A stretch of 64,000 nucleotides of DNA from Nostoc sp. NIES-3756 (GTDB taxonomy: Bacteria > Cyanobacteriota > Cyanobacteriia > Cyanobacteriales > Nostocaceae), in contig NZ_AP017295.1 of NCBI RefSeq assembly GCF_001548375.1, forward strand, positions 3,320,501-3,384,500, in the 5' to 3' direction. Within the stretch, counting starts at the first letter, position 1, and every line of letters starts with the position of its first letter. Below, in pieces: positions 1-9,468 of the stretch. Below the pieces are notes generated by a model. It ran no database searches. It was given only the letters and a program-made list of their open reading frames with translations, and was not told where the DNA came from. The position numbers and the translations under genes are program-made.

Positions 1-1126
1 TTAGCTTAAGTAGTTCTTGATTTAATTCTTTACGCAATTGAGGTAAGGTTAAATCATTAATTGGTCTTTTTTTGTTTAAAGATTGCAGCGCTTCTACATA
101 TACTTGTAAAGCAGCAAAAGATTGGGCGCTGACTTGGGATGGTTCTTTACGATATTGCTCGATGTAGGCTTGGCGAAATGCAGAGTTAATTTCATTCTTG
201 TATTCTGGGCTGTAGGCTTGAGCAATAATTATGCCATCACAAAGCTTTCCACATACTGAAAATATATGTGAGGTATTAAAGCCATTTCCACCGATAATTA
301 TGCCTTTATAACCAAGTTCTCGTAGTTGTTTTACTAAATTTCCACCATCAACAGCTAGCCCAGATATAATTGCTAAATCTGGTTTTAAATTAATCACACT
401 GCTGGCTTGAGTTTGAAAATCAGTATCTGTGGTTTGAAATTTTTGAACTGTAATTAAATCTAATCCTAAATCTTTAACTGTCTTCTGAAATATTTCTGTT
501 TCTGATTTATTAAAGGCATCATTTTGTGCATAAAATACAGCTACTTTTTTTATTTTGGGATTTTGTTTGAGTGCTGCTTTTACTGCATAAGGGGCGACGA
601 CTGCAACCGATGAAGAAACACGGGCAACATAATCACCAATTTCAGGAATACCTTTAGCTGTATTTGATGCACCAATGACTGGAACTTGATTACGTTCTGC
701 TATGGGGTCAGCACTAAATGCTTGTTGTGATAGAGTAGGGCCAATAATGCTTACAACGTTATTTTGATTAATTAATGTTTGAAAGGCATTAATCGCGCCG
801 ACTTCATCACCACCAGTATCTTGAAATATTAATTTAATTTGTTTACCGTTAATACCACCTTTGTTATTAAAATACTTTTCAGCAATTTTTACTCCATCAG
901 TTCCCTCTTGACCAAGTAAGGCTACGTTACTTGTTTGAGCAAAGGCGATACCAATAGAAATGGTGTTAGTTTGGTTTGTTGTAGATGTGGGATTATTTGC
1001 TGACTGTACATTAGTACTATTACTTCTACCACAAGCAGTTAGCAGTACAGAGGAGATAACTAATAATGGTATGTAACGAGAGATACTAACGCGGAACTTA
1101 AAGGCGATCGCATTTTTCATACTCAT
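1..1126 (-). CDS. ABC transporter substrate-binding lipoprotein, Leu/Ile/Val type (3' end outside window)
   Basis: Periplasmic ligand-binding protein of the branched-chain amino acid/urea ABC family (Peripla_BP_6). The reading frame is open from the ATG to the window edge, about 375 residues, so only the last part of the C-terminus is missing. The N-terminus is a lipoprotein signal with lipobox LLTAC followed by GRSN, then a Ser/Asn/Thr-rich tether. The mature part reads ISIGIAFAQTSN, GQEGTDGVKIAEKYFN, GGINGKQIKLIFQDTGGD and VSIIGPTLSQQAFS, the usual lobe-1 pattern of LivJ-like proteins. Two in-frame starts exist (M-S-M-K); the second ATG is at 1120. No permease or ATPase genes are visible here; they may lie to the left. 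The ligand cannot be told from sequence. Confidence 0.9.
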   Translation of the reverse strand, partial: MSMKNAIAFKFRVSISRYIPLLVISSVLLTACGRSNSTNVQSANNPTSTTNQTNTISIGIAFAQTSNVALLGQEGTDGVKIAEKYFNNKGGINGKQIKLIFQDTGGDEVGAINAFQTLINQNNVVSIIGPTLSQQAFSADPIAERNQVPVIGASNTAKGIPEIGDYVARVSSSVAVVAPYAVKAALKQNPKIKKVAVFYAQNDAFNKSETEIFQKTVKDLGLDLITVQKFQTTDTDFQTQASSVINLKPDLAIISGLAVDGGNLVKQLRELGYKGIIIGGNGFNTSHIFSVCGKLCDGIIIAQAYSPEYKNEINSAFRQAYIEQYRKEPSQVSAQSFAALQVYVEALQSLNKKRPINDLTLPQLRKELNQELLKL

Positions 1127-1307
1127 AGTAATTCGATTTGATTTCTGTATCCCTTACGGGAGCGTAGCCATAAAAAGCTTAGTATCTGTAGGGTGGGTAA
1201 TGCTAGCCCTGTCAACGTGAACCTCTTGACTCTGTGACTCCGTGCCTCTGTGGTAAAAAATAATTAAGTCACAGAGGTACAGAGAAAATATGTCTCACCG
1301 TTAATAA

Positions 1308-1991
1308 CTACTCTACTAAACCGTGGGTCATAGCAAAGCGCACCAGTTCAGCTCGATTACTGGTAGCAGTTTTTCTCAATAAACTACTAACGTACTTTTC
1401 CACGGTTCTGGAACTTAGGTGTAATTGATTGCCAATTTCAATATTCGATAAACCGTGGGTTAGCATCTCTAATACTTCTTGTTCTCTAGCAGTTAAAGAC
1501 GAGAGTAATTGCGATTTGTCTACATGGGTAAATACAGAGTGATGATTCTCGACGGTTTTTGTGGGGAGGGCATTGGCTGAACTGTCTTTATGAGAAAATC
1601 TGTACTCAGATTGTATGATTTGCGATCGCTCTAATAAATTACGGATTGCTGCTGCTAACTCTTCTAACTCAAAAGGTTTAGGTAAATATAAATCACATCC
1701 CGACTGATAACCGAGAATCCTTTCCTGGGTTCTGGTACGTGCTGTTAATAAAATTACAGGTAGTAAACGGAATGGGGGTTGTTGACGTACCTGACGCACC
1801 AACTCATAACCATTCATTCTCGGCATCACAATGTCGGTAACAATCAAATCAGGATGGTATGTTTCTACCATTGTTAAAGCCTCTTGACCGTCATTAGCCG
1901 TAATCACTGAGTAGCCAGACAGTTCTAAATAGTCACTAATAGACAGACGAGTGCCCAGATCGTCATCCACCACAAGGATCGTCAAGGGCAT
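1308..1991 (-). CDS. Response regulator, receiver plus LuxR/NarL-type HTH
   Basis: Two-component transcriptional regulator. Receiver domain residues are all present: acidic pocket VVDDD near the N-terminus, phospho-acceptor Asp in IVTDIVMP, Thr in LLTA and Lys in LPKPF. The C-terminal HTH reads LTAREQEVLEML and then SNIEIGNQLHLSSRTVEKYV, typical of LuxR/NarL proteins (Ycf29/TctD-like in cyanobacteria). I start it at the ATG at 1991 (protein MPLTILVVDDD): an AGGGGT lies about 10 nt upstream and the receiver begins there. An upstream in-frame ATG at 2045 would add 18 residues without a visible ribosome site. No partner kinase is adjacent. A small inverted repeat (GAACAC/GTGTTC, 2050-2071) lies just upstream. 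Confidence 0.93.
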   Translation of the reverse strand: MPLTILVVDDDLGTRLSISDYLELSGYSVITANDGQEALTMVETYHPDLIVTDIVMPRMNGYELVRQVRQQPPFRLLPVILLTARTRTQERILGYQSGCDLYLPKPFELEELAAAIRNLLERSQIIQSEYRFSHKDSSANALPTKTVENHHSVFTHVDKSQLLSSLTAREQEVLEMLTHGLSNIEIGNQLHLSSRTVEKYVSSLLRKTATSNRAELVRFAMTHGLVE

Positions 1992-2530
1992 GGAACGTAC
2001 ACCCCTAGCATTATTTTTTACTGAGATTATCTCTACAAGCTCCATCTATGAACACCCACACAATAGTGTTCTCATGTTTCATACTATGACAGGATTAACA
2101 GTTAATGAATACTATAAAAAGTAATTTATAAAGAAAATATTAAATCAATATTCAGGTTAACGAATTTAGATGCTGCTTTCATCCCTCGCCAAGCAAAACT
2201 ACAGACTACTATGGATAGATCAATTTTTGTATATATAGTATAAATTATAACTTATTTTTGGAGCATTCATATTTAAGGGAAATTTTCTTTGGCAACTGAG
2301 AAAAGCTAAATTATGTAGATATTACCCAGACTTAGTTCAACATTTATTATAGTGGTTTAATATGCCCTGGCGAATCTACTATAGAATCCTATTTGATTTT
2401 TGAATACTCATAGTCGCTGTTGACTGTCAACGACCAAGAGAAATATGTATAACTCATTTAGGTTCACTATGGCTGATTCACCAAAATTATTTTTGTAGTA
2501 AGTTTAATTTTAAAAGCGGCCTGATTCTCA

Positions 2531-2998
2531 ATGAGCGATAAGAGCGAAAGTTACAAAGTTATTAGCGATAACCGACAAGCCCGTTACTTGTACGAAATTC
2601 TGGAAACTTATGAAGCTGGTATTCAGTTGACAGGAACAGAAGTTAAGTCAATTCGTGCCGGGAAAGTAAATCTTCAAGATGGTTATGCTTTACTGCGAGA
2701 TGGAGAAATATGGCTAATTAACGTCCATATATCCCCCTATAATGCCAGTGGGCAATATTTTAATCACGAACCACGCCGGACACGCAAGCTGCTATTACAC
2801 CGTCAGGAAATTCGTAAGCTGATAGGCAAGGTAGAACAGCAAGGTTTGACATTAGTACCGTTAAAAATGTACCTCAAACGCGGCTGGGTGAAAATTAGTA
2901 TTGCTCTTGGTAAAGGTAAAAAGCTCCACGATAAGCGAGACGACCTCAAACGCCGTCAGGATCAGCGCGACATCCAAAGAGCGATGAAAAATTACTAG
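2531..2998 (+). CDS. smpB: SsrA-binding protein SmpB
   Basis: Binds tmRNA and delivers it to stalled ribosomes for trans-translation. The 155-residue protein has the full family pattern: YEILETYEAGIQLTGTEVKS, IRAGKVNLQDGYA, NVHISPYN, the NHEPRRTRKLLLH stretch, LVPLKMYLKRGWVKISIALG and the basic tail KKLHDKRDDLKRRQDQRD. Length is normal for the family. It stands alone, with 540 bp of non-coding DNA upstream (back to 1992) and no ssrA gene recognisable in this window. The start is the only ATG that gives the complete N-terminus. Confidence 0.98.
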   Translation: MSDKSESYKVISDNRQARYLYEILETYEAGIQLTGTEVKSIRAGKVNLQDGYALLRDGEIWLINVHISPYNASGQYFNHEPRRTRKLLLHRQEIRKLIGKVEQQGLTLVPLKMYLKRGWVKISIALGKGKKLHDKRDDLKRRQDQRDIQRAMKNY

Positions 2999-3173
2999 TT
3001 TTTCTGGCTGCTAATTACTACAGTAGAATTAGATGGCGATCGCAACTAACGAAAGATTGTATATCCTCAGGTGAATTAGGAAACTCCCCACTTTATAGCC
3101 CCAGGTTGATTCGGCTTAATTGCAGACCCGATACATTGGTGAGTAACTTTGGAAGCGACAAGGAACTCTCACC

Positions 3174-3464
3174 ATGAAAAATGTTTTATCTAAAACTCTC
3201 GGCGCTGCTGTACTTAGTTTAGGTATGGCTTTACCTTTAAGTTTACCAGCAGACGCGCAAACAAATACTGTACCTAGCACAGATGGTGGTACAACCACCA
3301 CCACAACCTATGACCGCACCGCAAATAATGATGGTTTTGACTGGGGTTGGTTAGGTTTACTTGGTTTATTAGGTTTAGCTGGGTTAGCTGGTAAAAAACG
3401 TGATGATGAACCTACCCGTTACCGCGATCCTAGTGCGCCTGGTGCTGGAACCTATCGTGAATAG
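3174..3464 (+). CDS. Small secreted/membrane WGxxGxxG-motif protein
   Basis: A 96-residue protein with a signal peptide (cleavage expected after ADA, before QTNT), a Thr-rich linker (TTTTTTY) and one C-terminal hydrophobic segment with the glycine-spaced pattern DWGWLGLLGLLGLAGLAG followed at once by the basic KKRDDE. This matches the cyanobacterial WGxxGxxG family, a putative C-terminal sorting-type signal of unknown function. A start-proximal GGAACTCTCACC lies before the ATG. Transcription probably ends at the strong hairpin at 3511-3561. Function unknown. Confidence 0.8.
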   Translation: MKNVLSKTLGAAVLSLGMALPLSLPADAQTNTVPSTDGGTTTTTTYDRTANNDGFDWGWLGLLGLLGLAGLAGKKRDDEPTRYRDPSAPGAGTYRE

Positions 3465-3510
3465 ATAGCGAGAACATAGCAGATAGTGTACAAAGTTTCC
3501 TGTACATACA

Positions 3511-3561
3511 GGCACGGCGGTAGATAACTACCCTCTGGACACTGATAAATCATGCCGTGCC
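3511..3561 (+). terminator. Two-tier hairpin downstream of the WGxxGxxG gene
   Basis: The arms GGCACGGC (3511-3518) and GCCGTGCC (3554-3561) are perfectly complementary, with an inner GGTAG/CTACC helix (3519-3523 with 3528-3532). A weak T-rich stretch follows. It probably ends the gene to the left and could also serve ictB on the other strand. Confidence 0.6.
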
Positions 3562-3640
3562 TCATTATTTCAATTCAAAATTAAGAGATTTAAGCTTAAC
3601 CTTAGATTTTAAGGAATTAATATTGCTCTACTTCTCTTAA

Positions 3641-5077
3641 TTACGAATTATTATCAGTAATTTCCTGGTTCTGTGTCAGATAAATTTCTTGATTGTTACC
3701 TGTAACTAAAGGTGTCCAGTAACTAGCAATTAAAGCCACTATTAGCCACCAGAGGGTATTAACTTCAGGACGAAACCAAATAGTGTCTACTGTACCGTGA
3801 GCCAGCATTCCCATCAAAGTAGCTAATGCACCAATTAGCCAAAAACCCTGTATGTTGGCTGATTGACGTAGGCGGCGTAGCTGCATCAATGCTGTGTTAA
3901 CGGTGACTATAATTAACCAGAGAAAACAGGCTAGACCAACAAAACCCATCTCTACAGTTACTTCTAGAAAAATGGAATAGGCACTCAAAGCAGTGTAACG
4001 AGGGCGCTGATAAAAAGGGTAGATTTTATTAAAGGAATTGTGACCAGGGCCAATACCAATAATGGGGCGATCGCGGATCATCTCAAATACAGCATCCCAC
4101 ACATTGCGGCGGAAATTATTACTACTATCGTCGCGATCGGCAAAGATACTTAAAACCCGTAAGCGAACTGGCTCAACAAATATGAAGGCTAACAGCAATA
4201 TTCCCAGCAAACTTCCTAAAAGTATGGGTAATGACCAAACTCGCCAAAAAGGCGGCATTCGCAGACCCCACCAATAAATTAGCAATGCAGTTGCCGTTAA
4301 AATTGCTACTACCAACGCAATCCAACCACCACGACTATAAGTAAAAATCAGGCAAGCAGCGTTAATGCCTAGCATTGTGAATGCCAAAGCTTTTTTCATC
4401 CAGCCTTGCCAAACAAAAATAGCCATGAGACTAAAAACTACAGCTGGTAAGAGATACCCAGCTAACAAATTCGGGTTGCCTAAATAACTGTAAACCCTGG
4501 TTGTTTTGGAAAGTGTAGACTCAGGATCTACCCAAGTAGCTAGGGGTGGCGCACCAAAACGCCATTGTCGCATCCCATAGAAACTGACAACAAGCGAAGT
4601 GGCTAAGTATATGTTAATAATCCACGATCGCAGGCGAGGCAATCTTAGCACCCTAGCACAAAGGGCAAATAGCAGTAAATATAGCGTCAAAGTTAACAAG
4701 TCATTTAACGCCGCTTTTTTTACTGGTGATAGTGCCGTAGCTACAGCAGCAATTCCCCAATAGAGGAACACTAACAGGTGTATGGGAGTTACTTGGGTAT
4801 TATTGCCAGTAGCAGGTTCATCGGATAAAGTTAACAGTAACCAAAATCCTATACAAGCTATCAGCAATACCCCGACAAGGGTACTAGAGACAAAAGGAGC
4901 CAGAAGATATACCAAGCTGAGTAATGCAGCTGCTATGGTATCTCCCCACCGCAGCAAGAAGCTGGTTTGTCGCCAAGAAGATAACAGTCCCACCAGAGAA
5001 CGGTATAGGTAACTTGTACCTAAAAATTGTTTCAGGGGTACAGAGGATAAAGTAAATCGTTGCCAGACTAAATTCAT
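3641..5077 (-). CDS. ictB: IctB-type polytopic membrane protein (O-antigen ligase/Wzy fold)
   Basis: A 478-residue integral membrane protein with about ten hydrophobic helices, matching the cyanobacterial IctB family, first described as a putative bicarbonate transporter but belonging to the O-antigen ligase/polymerase superfamily. Diagnostic stretches are YSRGGWIAL after a transmembrane helix and the large extracytoplasmic loop with RDRPIIGIGPGHNSFN, where ligases keep conserved Arg/His residues. Whether it moves inorganic carbon or ligates glycans is unresolved for the family. It is followed by non-coding DNA on both sides and is not in an obvious operon. Confidence 0.85.
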   Translation of the reverse strand: MNLVWQRFTLSSVPLKQFLGTSYLYRSLVGLLSSWRQTSFLLRWGDTIAAALLSLVYLLAPFVSSTLVGVLLIACIGFWLLLTLSDEPATGNNTQVTPIHLLVFLYWGIAAVATALSPVKKAALNDLLTLTLYLLLFALCARVLRLPRLRSWIINIYLATSLVVSFYGMRQWRFGAPPLATWVDPESTLSKTTRVYSYLGNPNLLAGYLLPAVVFSLMAIFVWQGWMKKALAFTMLGINAACLIFTYSRGGWIALVVAILTATALLIYWWGLRMPPFWRVWSLPILLGSLLGILLLAFIFVEPVRLRVLSIFADRDDSSNNFRRNVWDAVFEMIRDRPIIGIGPGHNSFNKIYPFYQRPRYTALSAYSIFLEVTVEMGFVGLACFLWLIIVTVNTALMQLRRLRQSANIQGFWLIGALATLMGMLAHGTVDTIWFRPEVNTLWWLIVALIASYWTPLVTGNNQEIYLTQNQEITDNNS

Positions 5078-5263
5078 AAAACAAGCTGCACTTGATGCAA
5101 GTTCTTACTGAACCTGGACTTAATCTTAATGCGGCTCATTATAAAAAGCTAATAACACGGATGGCAAATTAACAATAATCTGAGTTCGCTGGGATGAAAG
5201 CCAGAAAGCTTGCGGTCAAAGGAATTGCAGGAATAGGGTGGAAGCAAAAGAAAACTGCTGTAA

Positions 5264-6265
5264 TTAAGTTTTACCGCTACCTATGAGGTACAACAAAGCC
5301 ATGCGTACAGCTACGCCACTAGTAACTTGAGACTGAATTAAACTAAATTCTGGGTCATCCATCAAATCGGAACTGATTTCTACGCCTCGGTTAACTGGGC
5401 CGGGGTGTAAAACTTTCACATTTGGCTGACACAGTTCTAATTTGCTGCGGGTGATGCCGAATAATTGATGATACTCGCGTAAGCTGGGCAGTAAATGGGC
5501 TGTCATCCGCTCTTTTTGCAGACGTAGCGTCATGACAAAATCAGCATCTTGCAAAGCTGGTTCTAATTGCCAATGAATAAATAGTTGACCGGGTGGTACT
5601 GTTTCTTCCCCAAAAATATAGTCGGCAAATAACTTGGGTAGTAAAGTAGGTGGTGCGGCTAGATGTACTTGAGCGCCGCTTGCAACTAAACTCCAAATAT
5701 TCGACCTTGCTACGCGAGAATGAAGGATATCACCAACGATCGCAATTTTTTTCCCCTGCAAAAGTTCTAACCGAGGATTAGCAGGGTCAATCAAACTACA
5801 TATCGTAAATAAATCTAACAATCCTTGGGATGGATGTTCATGTTGACCATCACCCGCATTGAGGACGCTAACACGCACACCTAAACGATCCATTTCTTGA
5901 GCGATCGCATTTGGTACTCCTGCTTCCTTATGGCGAATCACCATAATATCAGTACCCATCGCTAAATATGTCTTGGCTGTATCAAGAATTGTCTCTCCCT
6001 TAGTCATGGAAGAAGTAGATGCAGCAAAGTTCAGTGTATCCGCACTTAAGCGTTTAGCCGCCAGTTCAAAACTGCTACGAGTTCGGGTAGATGGTTCAAA
6101 GAATAGATTCGCCACTACCTGTCCCTGCAAAGCTGGTACTTTCTTCGTGCGTCGTGATAATACTTCTTGAAAACTGGCAGCAGTTTGTAAAACAGTATCG
6201 TATTCAGCCGCAGTGAAGTCAGCTAAAGAAAGGACATGATGGCGATTCCAAGTCGAGGTAGGCAT
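5264..6265 (-). CDS. pyrB: Aspartate carbamoyltransferase catalytic subunit
   Basis: Condenses carbamoyl phosphate with L-aspartate in pyrimidine synthesis. The carbamoyl-phosphate site [13 protein letters not shown] is at residues 55-67, the Lys loop SSMTKGE around residue 89, the MVIRHKE segment near 111, the [14 protein letters not shown] helix near 138 and the aspartate site LHPGPVNRG near 286. Length (333) is that of a free-standing class without a PyrI partner, as usual in cyanobacteria. The ATG at 6265 is only a few bases from the tandem repeat array that begins at 6271, so the repeat occupies its 5' region. Confidence 0.97.
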   Translation of the reverse strand: MPTSTWNRHHVLSLADFTAAEYDTVLQTAASFQEVLSRRTKKVPALQGQVVANLFFEPSTRTRSSFELAAKRLSADTLNFAASTSSMTKGETILDTAKTYLAMGTDIMVIRHKEAGVPNAIAQEMDRLGVRVSVLNAGDGQHEHPSQGLLDLFTICSLIDPANPRLELLQGKKIAIVGDILHSRVARSNIWSLVASGAQVHLAAPPTLLPKLFADYIFGEETVPPGQLFIHWQLEPALQDADFVMTLRLQKERMTAHLLPSLREYHQLFGITRSKLELCQPNVKVLHPGPVNRGVEISSDLMDDPEFSLIQSQVTSGVAVRMALLYLIGSGKT

Positions 6266-6270
6266 AAATC

Positions 6271-6369
6271 AATGGTCAATAGTCCATAGTCCATAGTCTA
6301 TAGTCCATAGTCCATAGTCAATAGTTATTTGGTTATTGGTTATTAGTCATTGGTCATTAGTCAACAGTT
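6271..6369. repeat. Heptanucleotide STRR array between pyrB and mgtE
   Basis: About 100 bp made almost entirely of seven-base units of the types AGTCCAT, AGTCAAT, AGTCATT and variants of TTGGTTA. It fills nearly the whole spacer between the mgtE stop (6382) and the pyrB start. The same units recur at 42252, 54744, 55422 and 59222. These are the short tandemly repeated repetitive sequences known from heterocystous cyanobacteria. Confidence 0.9.
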
Positions 6370-6381
6370 AAAAATAAACAT

Positions 6382-7731
6382 TTAAGCTGTGAAATGAAAT
6401 ACATTTAGGGCTGTGGAAATTAGGGTGAGGAAGGTTAAAAATCCAATGGTATCTAGCATTGTGGTGACTAGGGGGCCGCTAACTAGGGCAGGATCTAATT
6501 TGAGGCGTTTTAATGCCATTGGTAATAAAGTTCCGAGGGTAACGGCCACTATTGTATTAGTTGCCATCACCGCTCCAGCAATCACAGCCACCCACCTTTC
6601 TTCAGGTTTAGCCCAAATTAGAGACAGCGCAAACATCGTTACCGCTAAAACTACAGCCGTCCCTAAACCTGCAAGAATTTCTTTACGGAGAATTTTTATG
6701 GTGTCTTTGGGTGTGACTTCACCGATGCCTAAGCCACGAATGGTAACTGTTAATGCTTGAATGCCAACCGTACCGCCTGTATTGGAAAATATGGGCATGA
6801 TCACGGCTAACAACGGTACGGCTGAAATGATTGGTTGAAAGGGGGCGATCGCACTGGCTGCGCCAATATACAATGCCATAATTCCTAATAACCAAGGTAA
6901 GCGGTTACGGATGGTGAGTAGGGGAGGAGATAAGGCGGCTTCATCACCACTTACACCGGCTAATTTTTGAATATCTTCTGTGGCTTCTTCTTCTAAAATA
7001 TCGACTACATCATCAATGGTGACGATACCTACTAATCGCTCCTCCCTATCAACTACGGGGATGGCGATTAAGTCGTAGCGCTTCATAACTTGCGCCACTT
7101 CTTCTTGGGGTGTGTCGGTTCTGACTTTAACTACGCGATCGCTAGCTATATCACGAATCCGCACTTCGGGAAAGGTAAATAACAACTGCCGCAAGGAAAC
7201 CACTTGTACTAGTTTGCGGTTGTCGTCGGTAACGTAGGCGTAGTAAATCGTTTCTTTGTCTTCGTCTTGACGGCGAATTTTGCTCAGGGCTTCTCCTACT
7301 GTCAAGCCTTCGCGTAACCGGACGTATTCTGTAGTCATCACCCGCCCGGCTGTACCTTCGGGATAGCCGAGAATGGTGGCTGTGGCTTGTCTTTGTTCGG
7401 GACTCAGTTCCTTCAATAAGCGCTTAATTACGCCAGCCGGCAGTTCATCGAATAGTTCTGCCCGTTCATCAGGACTCATATCCTCTACAAGTTGCACTAC
7501 TTGCGCATCATGCAGGGAGTTAATTAATTCTTCTTGAATTTCTGTGGGTAAATACTCAAATACGTCAATTGCTTGATTTTTGTTGAGAAGCCGAAAAGCG
7601 ATCGCTCTTTGCTTCTCTGGCAATTGAACAATATACTCTCCTACATCTACAGGTTGTAGCCGATTTAAGTCCCATTTAAGCTGATTTAAGTCAGCAATAT
7701 CTAGCGCATTGCGAACATCCTGTGTGAGCAT
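6382..7731 (-). CDS. mgtE: Magnesium transporter MgtE
   Basis: Mg2+ channel/transporter of 449 residues. It has the N-terminal superhelical domain (about 1-130, with VFEYLPTEIQEEL and ELFDELPAGV), a pair of CBS domains (about 135-255, ending GIVTIDDVVDILEEE and the plug helix), then five transmembrane helices (about 280-445). The membrane signature DPALVSGPLVTTMLDTIG is intact; the first pore loop reads NTGGTVGIQALT. A textbook ribosome site AGGAGGT lies 11-17 nt before the ATG. A structured leader that could pair with that site is described separately. Confidence 0.96.
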   Translation of the reverse strand: MLTQDVRNALDIADLNQLKWDLNRLQPVDVGEYIVQLPEKQRAIAFRLLNKNQAIDVFEYLPTEIQEELINSLHDAQVVQLVEDMSPDERAELFDELPAGVIKRLLKELSPEQRQATATILGYPEGTAGRVMTTEYVRLREGLTVGEALSKIRRQDEDKETIYYAYVTDDNRKLVQVVSLRQLLFTFPEVRIRDIASDRVVKVRTDTPQEEVAQVMKRYDLIAIPVVDREERLVGIVTIDDVVDILEEEATEDIQKLAGVSGDEAALSPPLLTIRNRLPWLLGIMALYIGAASAIAPFQPIISAVPLLAVIMPIFSNTGGTVGIQALTVTIRGLGIGEVTPKDTIKILRKEILAGLGTAVVLAVTMFALSLIWAKPEERWVAVIAGAVMATNTIVAVTLGTLLPMALKRLKLDPALVSGPLVTTMLDTIGFLTFLTLISTALNVFHFTA

Positions 7732-7800
7732 GATTCTACTTACCTCCTATTGTCTCCCCCGCGCTGGGAGACTAGCTCGCCAAGCTCAGAGGAGGATAAT
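7732..7800 (-). promoter_or_regulatory. Structured mgtE leader that can hide its ribosome binding site
   Basis: On the minus strand the Shine-Dalgarno AGGAGGT (7742-7748) is complementary to CCTCCT (7790-7795). Between them sit a GTCTCCC/GGGAGAC hairpin (7752-7758 with 7766-7772) and a short AGCT self-complementary element (74-77 with 83-86 of 7700). Pairing of the two distant parts would close a branched structure over the ribosome site. A further GGAC-AAAA-GTCC hairpin lies just upstream near 7816-7827. It does not show the core of the M-box magnesium riboswitch. Regulatory role is inferred only. Confidence 0.4.
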
Positions 7801-8211
7801 ACTGCCGTCTTGTGGACTTTTGTCCATAAAATTTCAAAAATTGAACTCGATAGTAAATTAGGGCATTACTAAGCCTTCATCCTAACTCGGAATTTGGTTT
7901 TCCGATAGTTATGATGTGAAGTTGTGCAAAATCTTAGGGGTTCTGCACAGTATTCAGCCAATTATTACCCTAAAGCTTGCTAGTTATTGTAAATTTTACT
8001 ACTGTTACAATTTGTGTCAAGTCGTTCCCAAGATTTACTTTTAAACTTCATCAAGTCCAAACATTTATTACTTAAGTAATAAGCATTTTTCAGCAAGACT
8101 TATAACTTTAAAAGCAATACTTCAGTAAGTATACTTAACCTGGTTATAGTAATCTCTCGTAAACGTTGAAATTGCTGAAATATGAATTTAATATCAAGCT
8201 AAATTATAAAT
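7801..8211. other. Non-coding AT-rich spacer
   Basis: Apart from the small hairpin near 7816-7827 I see no gene, repeat array or recognisable RNA in this 410-bp stretch between two minus-strand genes. It must contain the mgtE promoter. Confidence 0.5.
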
Positions 8212-9075
8212 TTAAGGATTACAATACATGCACTGTGCTGGATCGGCAAATTCTTGACCATTAGGAAACAGCTTCTCTTGCCTAAAATCACATTTTTTAC
8301 ATTGGTAAATTACTGTGAGCGTTAGGTTAGTTGGCATTTGGCACAGTTCACAAGGTAAGCCTGTGATTCTTTCTGTGATTTCAAATCCTGGGGTATTACA
8401 TTGTGGGCAACAACTACTGATTTTCTTGAGTAGGCTATGGGTAGCTTTTTCGATATTTTTCATGCGGGTGGGGTTGTACATTGCCCGCATATCTGTCTCA
8501 AGATTTACCTTCCCATCGGCTGAGTTCTGCAAGGCAAAAGTAACAGCCTCTATTAAATCTATCTCTTTAATAATACCTTTAATTATCTCATTACATCTTG
8601 TTCCTGAACTTTTAAACCAAACAACTAACCCATGTTCAGGAAAACCAATTTTTTGGGCGAAAATAAATGCTTCATCTATGTTTTTTATAATTTGATGCTT
8701 AAAATTAGTATCTGTCGAAAATTCTTCACCAATAATTTCTAGGTTATTAATTTTATCTATCAGAATTACAATTTCTCGATTAGAAGAAATATAGGGAACT
8801 AATGGATGAGGAGCAAAACTACCTTCACTGGCGATCGCTAAACTCTCACCAGTTAATTCTAAAGCTTTCTCGGCTTTTATTCTCGCTGCTTCTATTTGTG
8901 TACCTGGACGTTTAACTTCTCTGGTAAATGTGCCGAAAATATCTGTATTAAAATTTTGTGGTACTAAAGTTTTTACGCCTAACTCTTTTTCTAATAGAGG
9001 AGCAATTACTTTTTCTTTTTGGTGCATTGTGGCCAATACAGCCAGGCGATCGCTAAATAATTGCTGATAATTCAT
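8212..9075 (-). CDS. DUF6671-like protein with C-terminal zinc ribbons
   Basis: A 287-residue soluble protein of unknown function. The N-terminal two thirds contain RLAVLATMHQKEKVIAPLL, LVPQNFNTDIFGTFTREV and ALELTGESLAIASEGSF, a pattern conserved in the DUF6671 family. The C-terminus carries paired CxxC knuckles: CPQC (around residue 224), CELC (242), CKKC (258) and CMYC (283), consistent with two zinc ribbons. No operon partners. The function cannot be guessed from context; metal binding is inferred from the cysteine spacing. Confidence 0.8.
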   Translation of the reverse strand: MNYQQLFSDRLAVLATMHQKEKVIAPLLEKELGVKTLVPQNFNTDIFGTFTREVKRPGTQIEAARIKAEKALELTGESLAIASEGSFAPHPLVPYISSNREIVILIDKINNLEIIGEEFSTDTNFKHQIIKNIDEAFIFAQKIGFPEHGLVVWFKSSGTRCNEIIKGIIKEIDLIEAVTFALQNSADGKVNLETDMRAMYNPTRMKNIEKATHSLLKKISSCCPQCNTPGFEITERITGLPCELCQMPTNLTLTVIYQCKKCDFRQEKLFPNGQEFADPAQCMYCNP

Positions 9076-9468
9076 CCTCTGCCTATCCCTGTTAATTATA
9101 GATACATTCTCATAATTCTAAAACACTTGATTATTCTAATTTTATAAATAATTTTGTTTCTTTTCACTGCTTGATAATGGGTGTGCTTGTGTCCGAGTAA
9201 ATATTCAATAGGGGAGGCAATAAGCGGTGGAAATCTTCCGCCTACCTCCTGTATAGCCTACGGCAACACTTCTGCGAATTACCTTCTCAAGATACAAACG
9301 ACACAAATCTTTGATGAGGGTGCTTGCTTCCTCATGGTTATCTATGATAGTTTCTTATAACCTTAACTACTGTAATTCGACCGTTTTACCGTAGTTAATA
9401 AATTAAGAGTGTAAGGGGAAAGCAAATGTCAGATTTCCAATCCCTAATTTATTGGAGTGTAGTTACCT
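9076..9468. other. Divergent intergenic region upstream of the SDR gene
   Basis: About 390 bp between divergent genes. It contains an imperfect hairpin GGTGGAA/TTCCGCC (around 9224-9243), a widely seen type of Nostoc spacer palindrome, and AT-rich DNA. No ORF with a recognisable product. The promoters of both flanking genes must lie here but I cannot place -35/-10 boxes with confidence. Confidence 0.45.

Noticed and set aside
7732..7950. M-box magnesium riboswitch before mgtE
   Set aside because: A GTTAGG-ATGAAGGCT stretch looks slightly similar to its 5' end, but the conserved core and 3' part are absent.
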